Shown piece after piece: positions 1 to 6,813 of a DNA stretch of 15,219 nt; within the stretch, counting starts at the first letter, position 1; every line of letters begins with the position of its first letter. The position numbers and the translations under genes are program-made. The notes under the pieces were generated by a model. It saw only the letters and a list, made by a program, of their open reading frames with translations, did no database searches and had not been told where the DNA came from. Origin of the DNA: JBBQUP01 sp038212305 (lineage in GTDB: Bacteria > Bacteroidota > Bacteroidia > Bacteroidales > Marinilabiliaceae); NCBI GenBank assembly GCA_038212305.1, contig JBBQUP010000084.1, forward strand, positions 1-15,219. Reading direction: 5' to 3'.

Positions 1-1115
1 GTATTAATTAACAATTGATTAATCAACACCGTTTCGTTTGGCTTAGCATTTGAATCACAATACTGAATGAGTCCGTTTATGACATCGGTTATCCTCTCAG
101 CACCAACGTTAGCATGATTTAATATCATTTTGGAGTGATCAATAGTATCCAATAGCTTATCTTCCGAATTGGGGCTTTTTACTAAGCTTCCCATTTCATT
201 TAAACTTTCGCCAATATTTTCGATGCTATTAACTATAAAGGCTAACGGATTGTTAATTTCATGCGCCAACCCAGCAGTAAATGTACCTAGCGAAGCCATT
301 TTCTGACTGTGAACTAGTTCTTTCTGAGTGGTTTCGAGTTCCGCAATTGTACGTTCTAATTTTCTACTATATTCTGCAAGGCCTTGTTCTTTTACTCGAA
401 GAATTTCATTTTGAGTGGTAATCTCTTCTTTATGCTCTTCCAACTCAAAATTAATTTGATATAATTGATTTTGAGTATTTATAAAAGAGTTAACCAAATA
501 TATAATTAACCAAACAACAAATAAAAAAGTTACTGATTCAGCTAACTTGACTCCTGCAATGTTCTCCTGAATTATTGAGATATCAATAGCCTTGTCCGTT
601 ATAAACAAATTGTAGAAATTCTCTCCAAATATCAAGAAGATAAAAAACAGGCTTAATATCGAAAACAGGTACTTCTTCTCACTATAAAAACTAAATATTA
701 AAGCTGGAATAATGGACATGGCTATTGTAATAACCGGATAAATAAGATACAATTCGGTAGACAATAAATTATTGACTATTGGCAATAACAAAATAGTTAC
801 CATTGTTGCTAATGAAAGCAGAATTTTTGCAAGCGTAATCCAGCCTTTATAATTCATGAAAATTACAATCACCGAAAGTACTGAAAGCGCAACTATGCGG
901 AAAGAATTTGCCCAATGCAGCGGATGGCTACTATTTGGACAAAAACAAAGAGATACATCAATTAAAAAGGCAAGAAACGATGCAAGAAACAAGATGACAG
1001 CAACTTGATTTGAAAGCACCAAGCGACGAGTGAAATTAATATCGCGTGAATTAAAACTACCTATCAGACTTATTCTCTTCCACAAATCTTTAATTCTAAC
1101 ACTAAGCAAATTCAT
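1..1115 (-). CDS. Membrane sensor histidine kinase, 3' end cut by the window edge
   Basis: An open frame runs from an ATG at 1115 to the left edge without a stop (371 full codons), so the catalytic ATPase domain lies outside the window. The first ~30 residues are basic and cytosolic-looking. Residues about 35-210 hold roughly six hydrophobic segments, rich in Leu, Ile and Phe. A charged, probably coiled-coil stretch follows (about 212-275). Then comes a HisKA dimerisation/phosphoacceptor motif, MASLGTFTAGLAHEINNPL, with the phospho-accepting His at residue 285 (codon 263-261). This HExNNPL form is typical of the HisKA group that autophosphorylates and passes phosphate to a response regulator. 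I recognise no PAS or periplasmic sensing domain, so the signal is unknown; it may be sensed by the membrane part. Whether a receiver domain is fused downstream cannot be seen. The gene is read away from the 1461-2147 gene and separated from it by a terminator. Confidence 0.9.
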   Translation of the reverse strand, partial: MNLLSVRIKDLWKRISLIGSFNSRDINFTRRLVLSNQVAVILFLASFLAFLIDVSLCFCPNSSHPLHWANSFRIVALSVLSVIVIFMNYKGWITLAKILLSLATMVTILLLPIVNNLLSTELYLIYPVITIAMSIIPALIFSFYSEKKYLFSILSLFFIFLIFGENFYNLFITDKAIDISIIQENIAGVKLAESVTFLFVVWLIIYLVNSFINTQNQLYQINFELEEHKEEITTQNEILRVKEQGLAEYSRKLERTIAELETTQKELVHSQKMASLGTFTAGLAHEINNPLAFIVNSIENIGESLNEMGSLVKSPNSEDKLLDTIDHSKMILNHANVGAERITDVINGLIQYCDSNAKPNETVLINQLLIN

Positions 1116-1243
1116 ACAACATTCTAGGTTCAGAGATATTCTCAAATTCAATAATCAACACCAACTAATCAACTAAAACCTTGGTCTAGTAAACGTATAT
1201 TCTTAAACTTTGTTACAGGCAATAAAATACCTAAAAAGAAAAC

Positions 1244-1251
1244 CAAAATTA
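1244..1251 (-). promoter_or_regulatory. Possible -7 box for the histidine kinase gene
   Basis: On the minus strand TAATTTTG matches the Bacteroidota -7 consensus TAnnTTTG exactly. It begins directly after the T tract of the preceding terminator and would start a leader of about 120 bases. No TTG is seen at the expected -33 distance, where the terminator stem lies, so this is a weak call. Confidence 0.3.
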
Positions 1252-1292
1252 AACAAAAAAAGAAAAGCCGACTGATTTCGTTAAATCAGTCG
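1252..1292 (-). terminator. Intrinsic terminator after the DUF2807 gene
   Basis: A perfect 10-bp inverted repeat (1269-1278 with 1283-1292, 4-base loop) is followed on the minus strand by a T-rich tract (1267-1252). This orientation ends transcription from the 1461-2147 gene, about 170 bases after its stop, and isolates it from the histidine kinase. Confidence 0.85.
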
Positions 1293-1460
1293 ACCTCCCA
1301 ACGGTCATATGAGTGGTTTTCTAAAATCGGTTTAACCCGATTATGATTTGTGTAACGATTCGGATGTTCAAAAGATACCATATTTAGACGAATGAGCTAA
1401 AAGTATTGACGAAAGGACAATAATTACGTGCATATGCTTACACCTCAAAATCTCGTTCTA

Positions 1461-2147
1461 CTATTTTCGATAAATAGCAGCACCCCCCGTTTCAACCAAT
1501 TCTGTTTTTTCAGGCTTACCAATATACCCAATACTACTACCTTCGGAAGCATAAGCATTTAAACTAAGCCCAACATTCACAATAGCTTCTGAACCTCCTG
1601 TTGAACTAACATTACAATCTTGCGTTAACATATCTCCAGAGTTTATAACGCTTCCACTTGATGCTTTGATAATTAAATACTTAGTATTCCCTGAGAGCTT
1701 TGCTGAACTACCACCAATTGAAAAAATACTTAAACTATCCACTTGAATATCCATATACACATCGGATCCACCGCTAATGGACAGGACAAATTTATTAGTA
1801 ACTAAAGGAGATTGTCCATAAACATCTGCTCCATTAAATGCCGTTAAAGAGGTAAGCTTTTTATAGGTTACATATACTTTAGGCGCCTGCTTAAACCCCC
1901 AGCGAAATTGCTCAAGCGTTTTAACTTCAAGAATACCCAAGTTGACTTCCGTTATTATATCCGGCGCTAGTTTTCGAAGACATTCGACCACAATCTTATT
2001 TTCTGTTCCTTTTAATAGATACAAATCGACCCCCGACCCCACTTCAATTGATGTAAAATCGGCAGTTATACTGCGCTCAAATTTAGCTTGACCAATACAA
2101 TTACTGTAAACCAAACAAAGAACAATTATAGTTTGTAATCGAATCAT
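1461..2147 (-). CDS. Secreted DUF2807 (head GIN domain) protein
   Basis: 228 residues from an ATG at 2147 to a TAG, which is followed immediately by a second TAG. Residues 1 to about 19 form a signal peptide (MIRLQ, then a hydrophobic core), so the product is exported to the periplasm or surface. The rest is a single DUF2807 domain. This family, called a putative auto-transporter adhesin in databases, has the typical start 'F..I.V..GVDLYLLKG' (here about residues 32-48) and a right-handed parallel beta-fold built of short repeats such as GSDVYMDI, SSAKLSG and GSSIGYIGKP. The Ser/Gly-rich turns (residues about 125-215) fit that. The function of the family is not established. It stands alone as a one-gene unit between a divergent promoter region and a terminator. 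The Cys at 17 is not in a good lipobox (Asn before it), so I do not call it a lipoprotein. Confidence 0.85.
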   Translation of the reverse strand: MIRLQTIIVLCLVYSNCIGQAKFERSITADFTSIEVGSGVDLYLLKGTENKIVVECLRKLAPDIITEVNLGILEVKTLEQFRWGFKQAPKVYVTYKKLTSLTAFNGADVYGQSPLVTNKFVLSISGGSDVYMDIQVDSLSIFSIGGSSAKLSGNTKYLIIKASSGSVINSGDMLTQDCNVSSTGGSEAIVNVGLSLNAYASEGSSIGYIGKPEKTELVETGGAAIYRK

Positions 2148-2181
2148 TCTGTAATATATTTCAGGATCATTCCTTTACACA

Positions 2182-2212
2182 TAAATCTACTCATAACAGT
2201 TATTAAAAACAA
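2182..2212 (-). promoter_or_regulatory. Candidate promoter of the DUF2807 gene
   Basis: Read on the minus strand: TTG at 2212-2210, a 20-base spacer, then TAGATTTA at 2189-2182. This fits the Bacteroidota TTG...TAnnTTTG pattern with one mismatch at the last base. Transcription would begin near 2175, giving a leader of about 28 bases. Confidence 0.35.
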
Positions 2213-2223
2213 TTTTATATCCT

Positions 2224-2231
2224 TACATTTG
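2224..2231 (+). promoter_or_regulatory. -7 box almost touching the start codon of the beta-barrel gene
   Basis: TACATTTG is an exact TAnnTTTG match and ends only 5 bases before the ATG at 2237. A start of transcription 5-7 bases downstream of the box would give a leaderless or nearly leaderless mRNA. There is no TTG at the -33 distance. Confidence 0.35.
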
Positions 2232-2236
2232 CTGTT

Positions 2237-2941
2237 ATGAAGTCACGCCATCGCATATTTACAAAAACTATCATTTACCTCTTATTCTTCTCATATGGAG
2301 TTATGCATGCTCAAAGTAAAAGCTATTCAGTTACCTCTGGAGAATTTATTTTTGGATGGAATCAAATAAAATTTAATCAAGAGCCATTAAATGGAGATAC
2401 ACATTTTACAGGTTTCTTCCATCTTACTGAAAGCCGTCACTTCGATTTCAATAACAATTTTGGCTTTTATACTGGCTTAGCATTGAGAAACATTGGATAT
2501 ACAACTACTGATACAACAGAATTATATGATAAAATAAAGCGCCGAGCTTATACTATTGGAGTACCATTGGCAATTAAATTGGGAGACTTTAGAAATAATA
2601 AGTTCGTTTATGCTGGCATTGAGTGCGAAATGGCTTTTCATTACAAAGAAAAACTTTGGTTGAATGACGAAAAAAGCAAATCATCGGAATGGTTTAGCTC
2701 TAAAACCAATCGATTTCTGCCATCTGTTTTTGCCGGCATTCAGTTTAATAGCAGTTTAAACCTTCAAATGAAATACTACTTAAACGATTTTTTGAACAAC
2801 CATTATACAAAAAAAAATTATTCATTATCTCCTTACAATGAATCAAAACTTTTCTATTTGTCAGTATCATGGCAACTAAAACCCAAAGCAATCATCAACA
2901 AAATGGAAAGAGAAACTTTCCCCGTGATGGCAAAACTTTAA
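2237..2941 (+). CDS. Outer-membrane beta-barrel protein, family not resolved
   Basis: 234 residues. The N-terminus is a signal peptide (basic MKSRHR, hydrophobic core at about 11-22, likely cut after MHA at residue 25 before QSK). The mature part has alternating, aromatic-rich strands typical of small Bacteroidota barrels: for example FGFYTGLALRNIGYTT, FVYAGIECEMAFHY, FLPSVFAGIQF, LNLQMKYYLNDF and the closing strand KLFYLSVSWQL at about 205-215, which is followed by a short basic tail. This resembles the OMP_b-brl_2/PorT-like group in size and layout, but I do not see enough to call it PorT, a T9SS component. The start is fixed by the signal peptide; the Met at 23 would remove it. It probably shares an mRNA with the small gene 32 bases downstream. 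Confidence 0.7.
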   Translation: MKSRHRIFTKTIIYLLFFSYGVMHAQSKSYSVTSGEFIFGWNQIKFNQEPLNGDTHFTGFFHLTESRHFDFNNNFGFYTGLALRNIGYTTTDTTELYDKIKRRAYTIGVPLAIKLGDFRNNKFVYAGIECEMAFHYKEKLWLNDEKSKSSEWFSSKTNRFLPSVFAGIQFNSSLNLQMKYYLNDFLNNHYTKKNYSLSPYNESKLFYLSVSWQLKPKAIINKMERETFPVMAKL

Positions 2942-2973
2942 ATTATAAATACTCACACTAATTAATAAGCAAA

Positions 2974-3252
2974 ATGGCATCAATTAAAAATTTAAAAAAA
3001 GAGATTAACTTTTTAGCCGGCGAACTCGTTTACGAGTGTTACTTTACTAGTCTGCTTTCTGATTCTCTAAAAAAAGATGAAGTGAATCAACTGATAGCCT
3101 CTACCATTGACTATCGCAACAATTTCATAGCTCAAGCCAATCATCGCGATGGTAAAAACAACCCCAAACTGGTGAAAACCTATTTTAAAGGACTTCGGAA
3201 AAACTTATATACCGAATTAAAACAATTAACTGAAAAGCTAAAAGCAATATAG
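2974..3252 (+). CDS. Small helical hypothetical protein
   Basis: 92 residues, ATG at 2974, TAG stop. It has no signal peptide, membrane segment or cysteine motif apart from one Cys (residue 22). The composition is Lys/Leu/Asn-rich and the sequence reads as two or three amphipathic helices: about 2-30 (KNLKKEINFLAGELVYECY), 35-55 and 66-90 (TYFKGLRKNLYTELKQL). It looks like a cytosolic soluble protein. I do not recognise the family. Gene-like codon use, the 32-base gap to the barrel gene and the strong terminator 13 bases after its stop support a real gene in a two-gene unit. Confidence 0.65.
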   Translation: MASIKNLKKEINFLAGELVYECYFTSLLSDSLKKDEVNQLIASTIDYRNNFIAQANHRDGKNNPKLVKTYFKGLRKNLYTELKQLTEKLKAI

Positions 3253-3265
3253 ATATTAACCACAT

Positions 3266-3296
3266 CCCCCAATTAAAAAAATAGTTGGGGGTTTTT
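3266..3296 (+). terminator. Intrinsic terminator of the barrel/small-protein unit
   Basis: CCCCCAA (3266-3272) pairs with TTGGGGG (3285-3291) around an A-rich loop and is followed by TTTTT (3292-3296): a classical GC stem with U tract. Confidence 0.92.
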
Positions 3297-3322
3297 GTCT
3301 TTCAATTATTTCGCATCTTTTG
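3294..3322 (+). promoter_or_regulatory. Possible promoter of the mnmD locus
   Basis: TTTG at 3294-3297, inside the terminator's T tract, could be the -33 element; CATCTTTTG at 3314-3322 resembles TAnnnTTTG with one mismatch. A start near 3328 would leave a leader of about 9 bases before the ATG at 3337. Confidence 0.25.
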
Positions 3323-3336
3323 GAAAGCAAAATCAT

Positions 3337-4014
3337 ATGCCAAACGAACAAAACCATTCGATTGAAATAATTACTTCGAGCGATGGTTCCCATACTTTAT
3401 ATGTACCAGAACTCAACGAGCATTATCACTCGATAAATGGTGCAGTGCAAGAGTCGATGCATGTTTTTATTCAAGCAGGATTAATGCAAATAACCAAACA
3501 GGAAATTAACCTATTGGAAATAGGGTTTGGAACTGGATTAAATGCCTTATTAACTAACAATTACATTAATTCCAAAAAAGTATATTATCATACAATTGAA
3601 AAATTTCCACTGGAGATTAATACAATAGAAAAGCTTAATTATCAGAGCTTTTGTCAAAATAGCAAACCTCATTTTTTTAGCGATATTCATAAATGTGCTT
3701 GGGATATGTCATGCCCAATAAATCCATAGTTTACTATTCACAAAACAAAAGCTGATTTTAGAACCCTCGAGCTGGAGAGTATTTATGATTTGGTATACTT
3801 TGATGCCTTTGGACCTAATAAGCAATCGGATTTATGGACATTTGATATTTTCAAAAACCTATATTCTGCTATGAAACCGGATGCCATATTTGTTACCTAT
3901 TGCGCAAAAGGAGAAGTACGTAGGCAGTTGAAACAAGCTGGATTTACTGTTGAAAGAATCGCTGGGGCACCAAGAAAACGCGAAATGATACGAGCGCGAA
4001 AACTTCCGATTTAA
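3337..4014 (+). pseudogene. mnmD: tRNA U34 methyltransferase MnmD with one in-frame TAG
   Basis: MnmD is the methyltransferase half of MnmC. It uses SAM to turn the 5-aminomethyl group at the wobble uridine of some tRNAs into mnm5(s2)U. The 225-codon frame begins at ATG 3337 (an upstream in-frame TTG at 3295 lies in the terminator tail and is unlikely). Seen: SAM motif I LLEIGFGTGLN at residues 59-69; the family motif DAFGPNKQSDLW from Asp156; and the C-terminal KREM motif near 215-218, preceded by GAPR. Codon 131 (3727-3729) is TAG, and the same frame continues after it without a shift. The stop falls between motif I and the DAF motif, so a terminated product of 130 residues would lack the active region. 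No ATG allows restart. TAG also ends four ordinary genes here, so general reassignment is unlikely. Point mutation, sequencing error or readthrough remain possible. Confidence 0.85.
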
Positions 4015-4097
4015 AAAAGCTTATCAATCAACAAATCAATCCGATAGAATTTATCCTTTTTTAACAGCTAATCACATCAATTTATCAACTAAAATTT

Positions 4098-4105
4098 TAA
4101 CTTCG
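4098..4105 (+). promoter_or_regulatory. Possible -7 box before the cytosolic FKBP gene
   Basis: TAACTTCG fits TAnnTTTG with one mismatch and lies 29 bases before the ATG at 4135. No clear -33 TTG is visible. Confidence 0.25.
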
Positions 4106-4134
4106 CACGTAATTATTAAAATTAAAATAAATTG

Positions 4135-4719
4135 ATGGATAAAATTAGCTATGCACTTGGAATAAGTGTGGCCCAAAATTTAAAATCAACAGGCATCGAA
4201 AATCTTCAAATAGAAAAATTTGCCAAAGGATTAAAAGATGAATTAACCAATCAATCACTTGACATCTCTCATCAAGAAGTTAATGAGGTATTAAACTCCT
4301 TTTTCTCAACTTTGCAAAGCCAAAAATCTAACGGCAATTTGTCCGCAGGTGAAGCTTTTTTGACAGAAAACAAACTGAAAGATGGCATTATTGAACTTCC
4401 AAGCGGATTACAATATAAAATCCTAAAAAATGGAACCGGAGCTACTCCAAAAGCCACAGATAAGGTTGAATGTCATTACCATGGCACTTTAATTAACGGA
4501 ACTATTTTCGACAGCTCAGTACAACGTGGAACACCGGCGGTATTTCCTGTGAATGGAGTAATTAAAGGATGGGTAGAGGCTTTGCAGCTGATGAATGAAG
4601 GATCGAAATGGGCGTTATACATACCGGCGCACTTAGCTTATGGCGACCAAGGAGCTGGCGATCAGATAGGGCCCAATACAACTCTAATTTTTGAAGTTGA
4701 ACTATTAAAGATTAAATAA
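4135..4719 (+). CDS. FKBP-type peptidyl-prolyl isomerase, cytosolic form
   Basis: 194 residues from ATG 4135 (a TTG one codon earlier is open too, but ATG is preferred). Catalyses cis/trans isomerisation of X-Pro bonds. Residues 1-75 are an FKBP_N dimerisation domain, with the family opening ISYALGISVAQNL. Residues about 88-194 are the FKBP catalytic domain. The usual pocket residues are present: Tyr115 (YHGTL), Phe125-Asp126 (FDSS), Val142-Ile143 and Trp146 (VIKGWVEAL), Tyr169 (AYGD) and Phe186. There is no signal peptide or lipobox, so it should act in the cytosol, unlike its neighbour. The catalytic domain is closely similar to that of the next gene (shared HGTLI-GT-FDSSV-RG, GVIKGW-EALQ, GSKW-LYIP, LAYGD), indicating tandem duplication. 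Three PPIase genes follow one another here. Confidence 0.93.
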   Translation: MDKISYALGISVAQNLKSTGIENLQIEKFAKGLKDELTNQSLDISHQEVNEVLNSFFSTLQSQKSNGNLSAGEAFLTENKLKDGIIELPSGLQYKILKNGTGATPKATDKVECHYHGTLINGTIFDSSVQRGTPAVFPVNGVIKGWVEALQLMNEGSKWALYIPAHLAYGDQGAGDQIGPNTTLIFEVELLKIK

Positions 4720-4819
4720 TAGTCTCAATTCATAATTGATTCAATAAACAATATTTCTAGCTATTCAATTAATTCGTTCACTATTTATTTAACTATTAAA
4801 CTACAAATTTATAAACAGG

Positions 4820-5644
4820 ATGAAAATGAAAATTGTATTTATTTCAGCTTTAGCCGGTCTTTTAACACTGGCTTCATGTGGAAAAGTTCCAGGAACTGGC
4901 AAGCCTTCATTGAAAACGAGTGTAGATAGTGTAAGCTATGCATTGGGTTATTTAGAAGCAAGTCAGTTTATGCAACAGTTTAAAGGTCAAGGGTTTTCTT
5001 TCGACTCAATCGACTCTAAAATGATTGCTCGTGCCATTGGCAAAAACAAAATTAAAGAGGAATACATTAAGTTCAGAAAACAGCAATTCGACACCTTAAG
5101 CGAAGATGCTTATCGCATGGGGTTTTTAAACCAAATTGCTTACGATAAAAATGGGGTGTTCGATGAAACCACAGCGAATACACTTTTACAAGGTGCATTT
5201 AACAAATTACGAGTTAAAAAAGATTCATTAGCTGCCCTTGAAGGAGTTGAAAACTTAGAAGAAGGAATTAAATTTCTTGAAAGTAACAAAAATCGCGCTG
5301 GTGTTGTAACAACCGAATCGGGCCTACAGTACGAAATTCTTAAAGCCGGAAATGGTATAAAACCAACTGCAAACGATCAGGTTAAATGTACTTATCATGG
5401 AACTTTAATTGACGGGACTGTATTCGATAGCAGTGTTGAACGCGGTGATACAGCTACATTTAATGTAGGTGGCGTAATTAAAGGTTGGACAGAAGCGTTA
5501 CAAATGATGCCCGTTGGATCGAAATGGAAACTTTATATTCCTTCGGAATTAGCCTATGGCGACAGAGCCACTGGCGATAAAATTAAAGCTAACTCAGCTC
5601 TAGTTTTCGAAGTAGAATTAGTTAGTATTGAGTCAAATAAGTAA
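4820..5644 (+). CDS. FKBP-type peptidyl-prolyl isomerase, lipoprotein form
   Basis: 274 residues. The N-terminus MKMKIVFISALAGLLTLASC is a lipoprotein signal with lipobox LASC; Cys20 would be lipidated, placing the enzyme in the envelope, facing the periplasm or surface. A second ATG two codons in gives the same mature protein. Residues about 35-150 are an FKBP_N domain (SVSYALGYLEASQF, then long charged helices); residues 167-274 are the catalytic domain with Tyr192, Phe202-Asp203, Val219-Ile220, Trp223, Tyr246 and Phe263. It is a paralogue of the gene 100 bases upstream, but with an export signal and a longer helical N-domain. The likely role is folding of exported or outer-membrane proteins. 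A strong terminator lies 17 bases after the stop. Confidence 0.93.
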   Translation: MKMKIVFISALAGLLTLASCGKVPGTGKPSLKTSVDSVSYALGYLEASQFMQQFKGQGFSFDSIDSKMIARAIGKNKIKEEYIKFRKQQFDTLSEDAYRMGFLNQIAYDKNGVFDETTANTLLQGAFNKLRVKKDSLAALEGVENLEEGIKFLESNKNRAGVVTTESGLQYEILKAGNGIKPTANDQVKCTYHGTLIDGTVFDSSVERGDTATFNVGGVIKGWTEALQMMPVGSKWKLYIPSELAYGDRATGDKIKANSALVFEVELVSIESNK

Positions 5645-5661
5645 ATAATATCACATCCATA

Positions 5662-5702
5662 CGAAAGCCGTTCCATTTGATGGGACGGCTTTCGATTTGT
5701 TT
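5662..5702 (+). terminator. Intrinsic terminator after the FKBP pair
   Basis: A 14-bp stem (5662-5675 with 5681-5694, one G-T wobble, 5-base loop) encloses AAAGCCG/CGGCTTT and is followed by ATTTGTTT (5695-5702). Confidence 0.9.
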
Positions 5703-5727
5703 AAACAATTAGATTTCACTAATTTCG
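5696..5727 (+). promoter_or_regulatory. Candidate promoter of the cyclophilin/DUF3127 unit
   Basis: TTTG (5696-5699), 20 bases, then TAATTTCG (5720-5727): -33 and -7 elements of Bacteroidota type with one mismatch. The -33 element overlaps the tail of the preceding terminator. The leader to the ATG at 5923 would be about 190 bases, AT-rich, with no recognised riboswitch. Confidence 0.35.
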
Positions 5728-5922
5728 AATCGAAAAATAACCAAATCAATGATATTTTATTGTTAAATAATTCGCATCTGCAATTATTAGTAATAAACTC
5801 AGTAACTGTTTAAAAATCCATTAAATGATTTTTAAGAGAGTAAGAATTTTAGAAAATTAGATGGATAGAAAAGAAATTTTAAATAATAACCTTTAAAATG
5901 TTTAGAGGTAAAAATAAAACAA

Positions 5923-6381
5923 ATGAAAAAAGCAGAGATTCATACCGCAAAAGGAGTAATGACTGTATCTTTCTACGAGAAAGATGCCCCAATTACAGTG
6001 GCAAACTTTATAAAACTGGCCGAAGAGGGATTTTATGATGGTTTAGCCTTTCATAGGGTAATTCCTAATTTCGTGATACAAGGTGGATGTCCAAATTCAA
6101 AAGACATGAGCAACCCTAGAGTTGGAAGTGGAGGCCCTGGCTACTCAATTGATTGCGAATTAACTGGTGAAAACCAATTTCACGATCGAGGTGTATTGTC
6201 GATGGCTCACTCTGGCCGTAACACTGGAGGATCGCAATTTTTTGTTTGTCACGGACGAACCAACACCAAGCATTTAGACAGGCAACATACCTGCTTCGGA
6301 AAAGTTACTGAAGGGCTAGATGTTATTGATGCTATTAAAGCTGGGGATAAAATCGAAAAAATCACAATAATAGAAGAATAA
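5923..6381 (+). CDS. Cyclophilin-type peptidyl-prolyl isomerase
   Basis: 152 residues, a single compact cyclophilin domain with no signal peptide, so probably cytosolic. The signature FHRVIPNFVIQGG spans residues 43-55 with the catalytic Arg45; Phe50 and Gln53 of the proline pocket follow. GGPGY (70-74), MAHSG (94-98) and NTGGSQFF (100-107) are the other conserved blocks, and HLDRQHTCFGKV (117-128) closes the active-site face. Length is normal for the short bacterial type. Start ATG 5923 is the only sensible one. It is followed after 3 bases by the DUF3127 gene, so the two are surely co-transcribed and perhaps translationally coupled. It is the third PPIase in under 2.3 kb but belongs to a fold unrelated to the two FKBPs. 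Confidence 0.95.
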   Translation: MKKAEIHTAKGVMTVSFYEKDAPITVANFIKLAEEGFYDGLAFHRVIPNFVIQGGCPNSKDMSNPRVGSGGPGYSIDCELTGENQFHDRGVLSMAHSGRNTGGSQFFVCHGRTNTKHLDRQHTCFGKVTEGLDVIDAIKAGDKIEKITIIEE

Positions 6382-6384
6382 CCT

Positions 6385-6768
6385 ATGAATTTCGAAATAA
6401 CAGGCAATCTAATTGTCAAAGAAGATGTTCAAAATATCAGTTCAAGTTTCAAAAAACGTGAATTTGTTATTGAAGTTTTAAATGAGCGAAACAGCGAGTG
6501 GAACGACTTTATTAAATTTCAAATTACCCAAGATAAATGTTCGTTACTAGATGCTTACCAGGTTGGTCAATCCATTAAAGTAGCTTTTAATATTAGGGGC
6601 CGGAAATGGGAGAAAGATGGGAAAATCAACTATTTTTCGAACTTAGAAGCATGGCGCATTGATGCTGAAGGCAATTCAACCGCTGCACCTCAAGCAAACG
6701 AAGCCTATCCAGCATTTCAGGCTACCGACATTCCAGCTGCTGAAGAAGGCGATGATTTGCCATTTTAA
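6385..6768 (+). CDS. DUF3127 protein with SSB-like acidic C-terminal tip
   Basis: 127 residues, starting 3 bases after the cyclophilin stop. Residues 1-93 match my memory of DUF3127, a Bacteroidota family of unknown function: the start FEITGNLIV, the stretch FKKREFVIEV (22-31), then FIKFQITQDKCSLL (42-55) and IRGRKW at 70-75 with YFSNLEAW (83-90). The strand pattern and basic/aromatic residues suggest an OB-like beta-barrel, which is inference. Residues 94-118 are a low-complexity Ala/Gln/Asn/Pro linker. The end, AAEEGDDLPF (118-127), closely copies the DDDIPF tip of single-stranded DNA-binding protein, which recruits many genome-maintenance proteins. So domain, linker and tip follow the SSB plan. 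It may bind nucleic acid or compete for SSB partners. The link to the cyclophilin is unexplained. Confidence 0.85.
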   Translation: MNFEITGNLIVKEDVQNISSSFKKREFVIEVLNERNSEWNDFIKFQITQDKCSLLDAYQVGQSIKVAFNIRGRKWEKDGKINYFSNLEAWRIDAEGNSTAAPQANEAYPAFQATDIPAAEEGDDLPF

Positions 6769-6813
6769 TTGAACACGAAATAAGGATTGCTTTAGGCAAA
6801 AACCTATTCAGAC

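Larger units (their letters stand above)
1116..1460. other. 345-base intergenic region with terminator and trailer
   Basis: No convincing gene lies here. On the minus strand it carries the long 3' trailer of the 1461-2147 gene (1460-1293), a strong terminator (1269-1292) and the leader of the histidine kinase gene (1268-1116). The trailer has a second small perfect inverted repeat, AATCGG at 1325-1330 and CCGATT at 1337-1342. A 21-codon minus-strand reading frame occurs near 1436 but has no support. Confidence 0.5.

Noticed and set aside
1372..1437. Minus-strand 21-codon reading frame with a hydrophobic stretch (MHVIIVLSSILLA) in the trailer of the DUF2807 gene
   Set aside because: Too short, no ribosome-binding or conservation evidence; expected by chance in AT-rich DNA.
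3295..3336. Earlier TTG start for mnmD at 3295
   Set aside because: It lies in the T tract of the upstream terminator; ATG 3337 gives a normal MnmD start.
3727..4014. Genome-wide amber recoding suggested by the TAG in mnmD
   Set aside because: TAG ends four normal genes in the window at plausible C-termini, so it is a working stop codon here.
4725..4739. Inverted repeat TCAATT-CAT-AATTGA between the two FKBP genes as a terminator
   Set aside because: Short AT-only stem without a T tract; likely chance.
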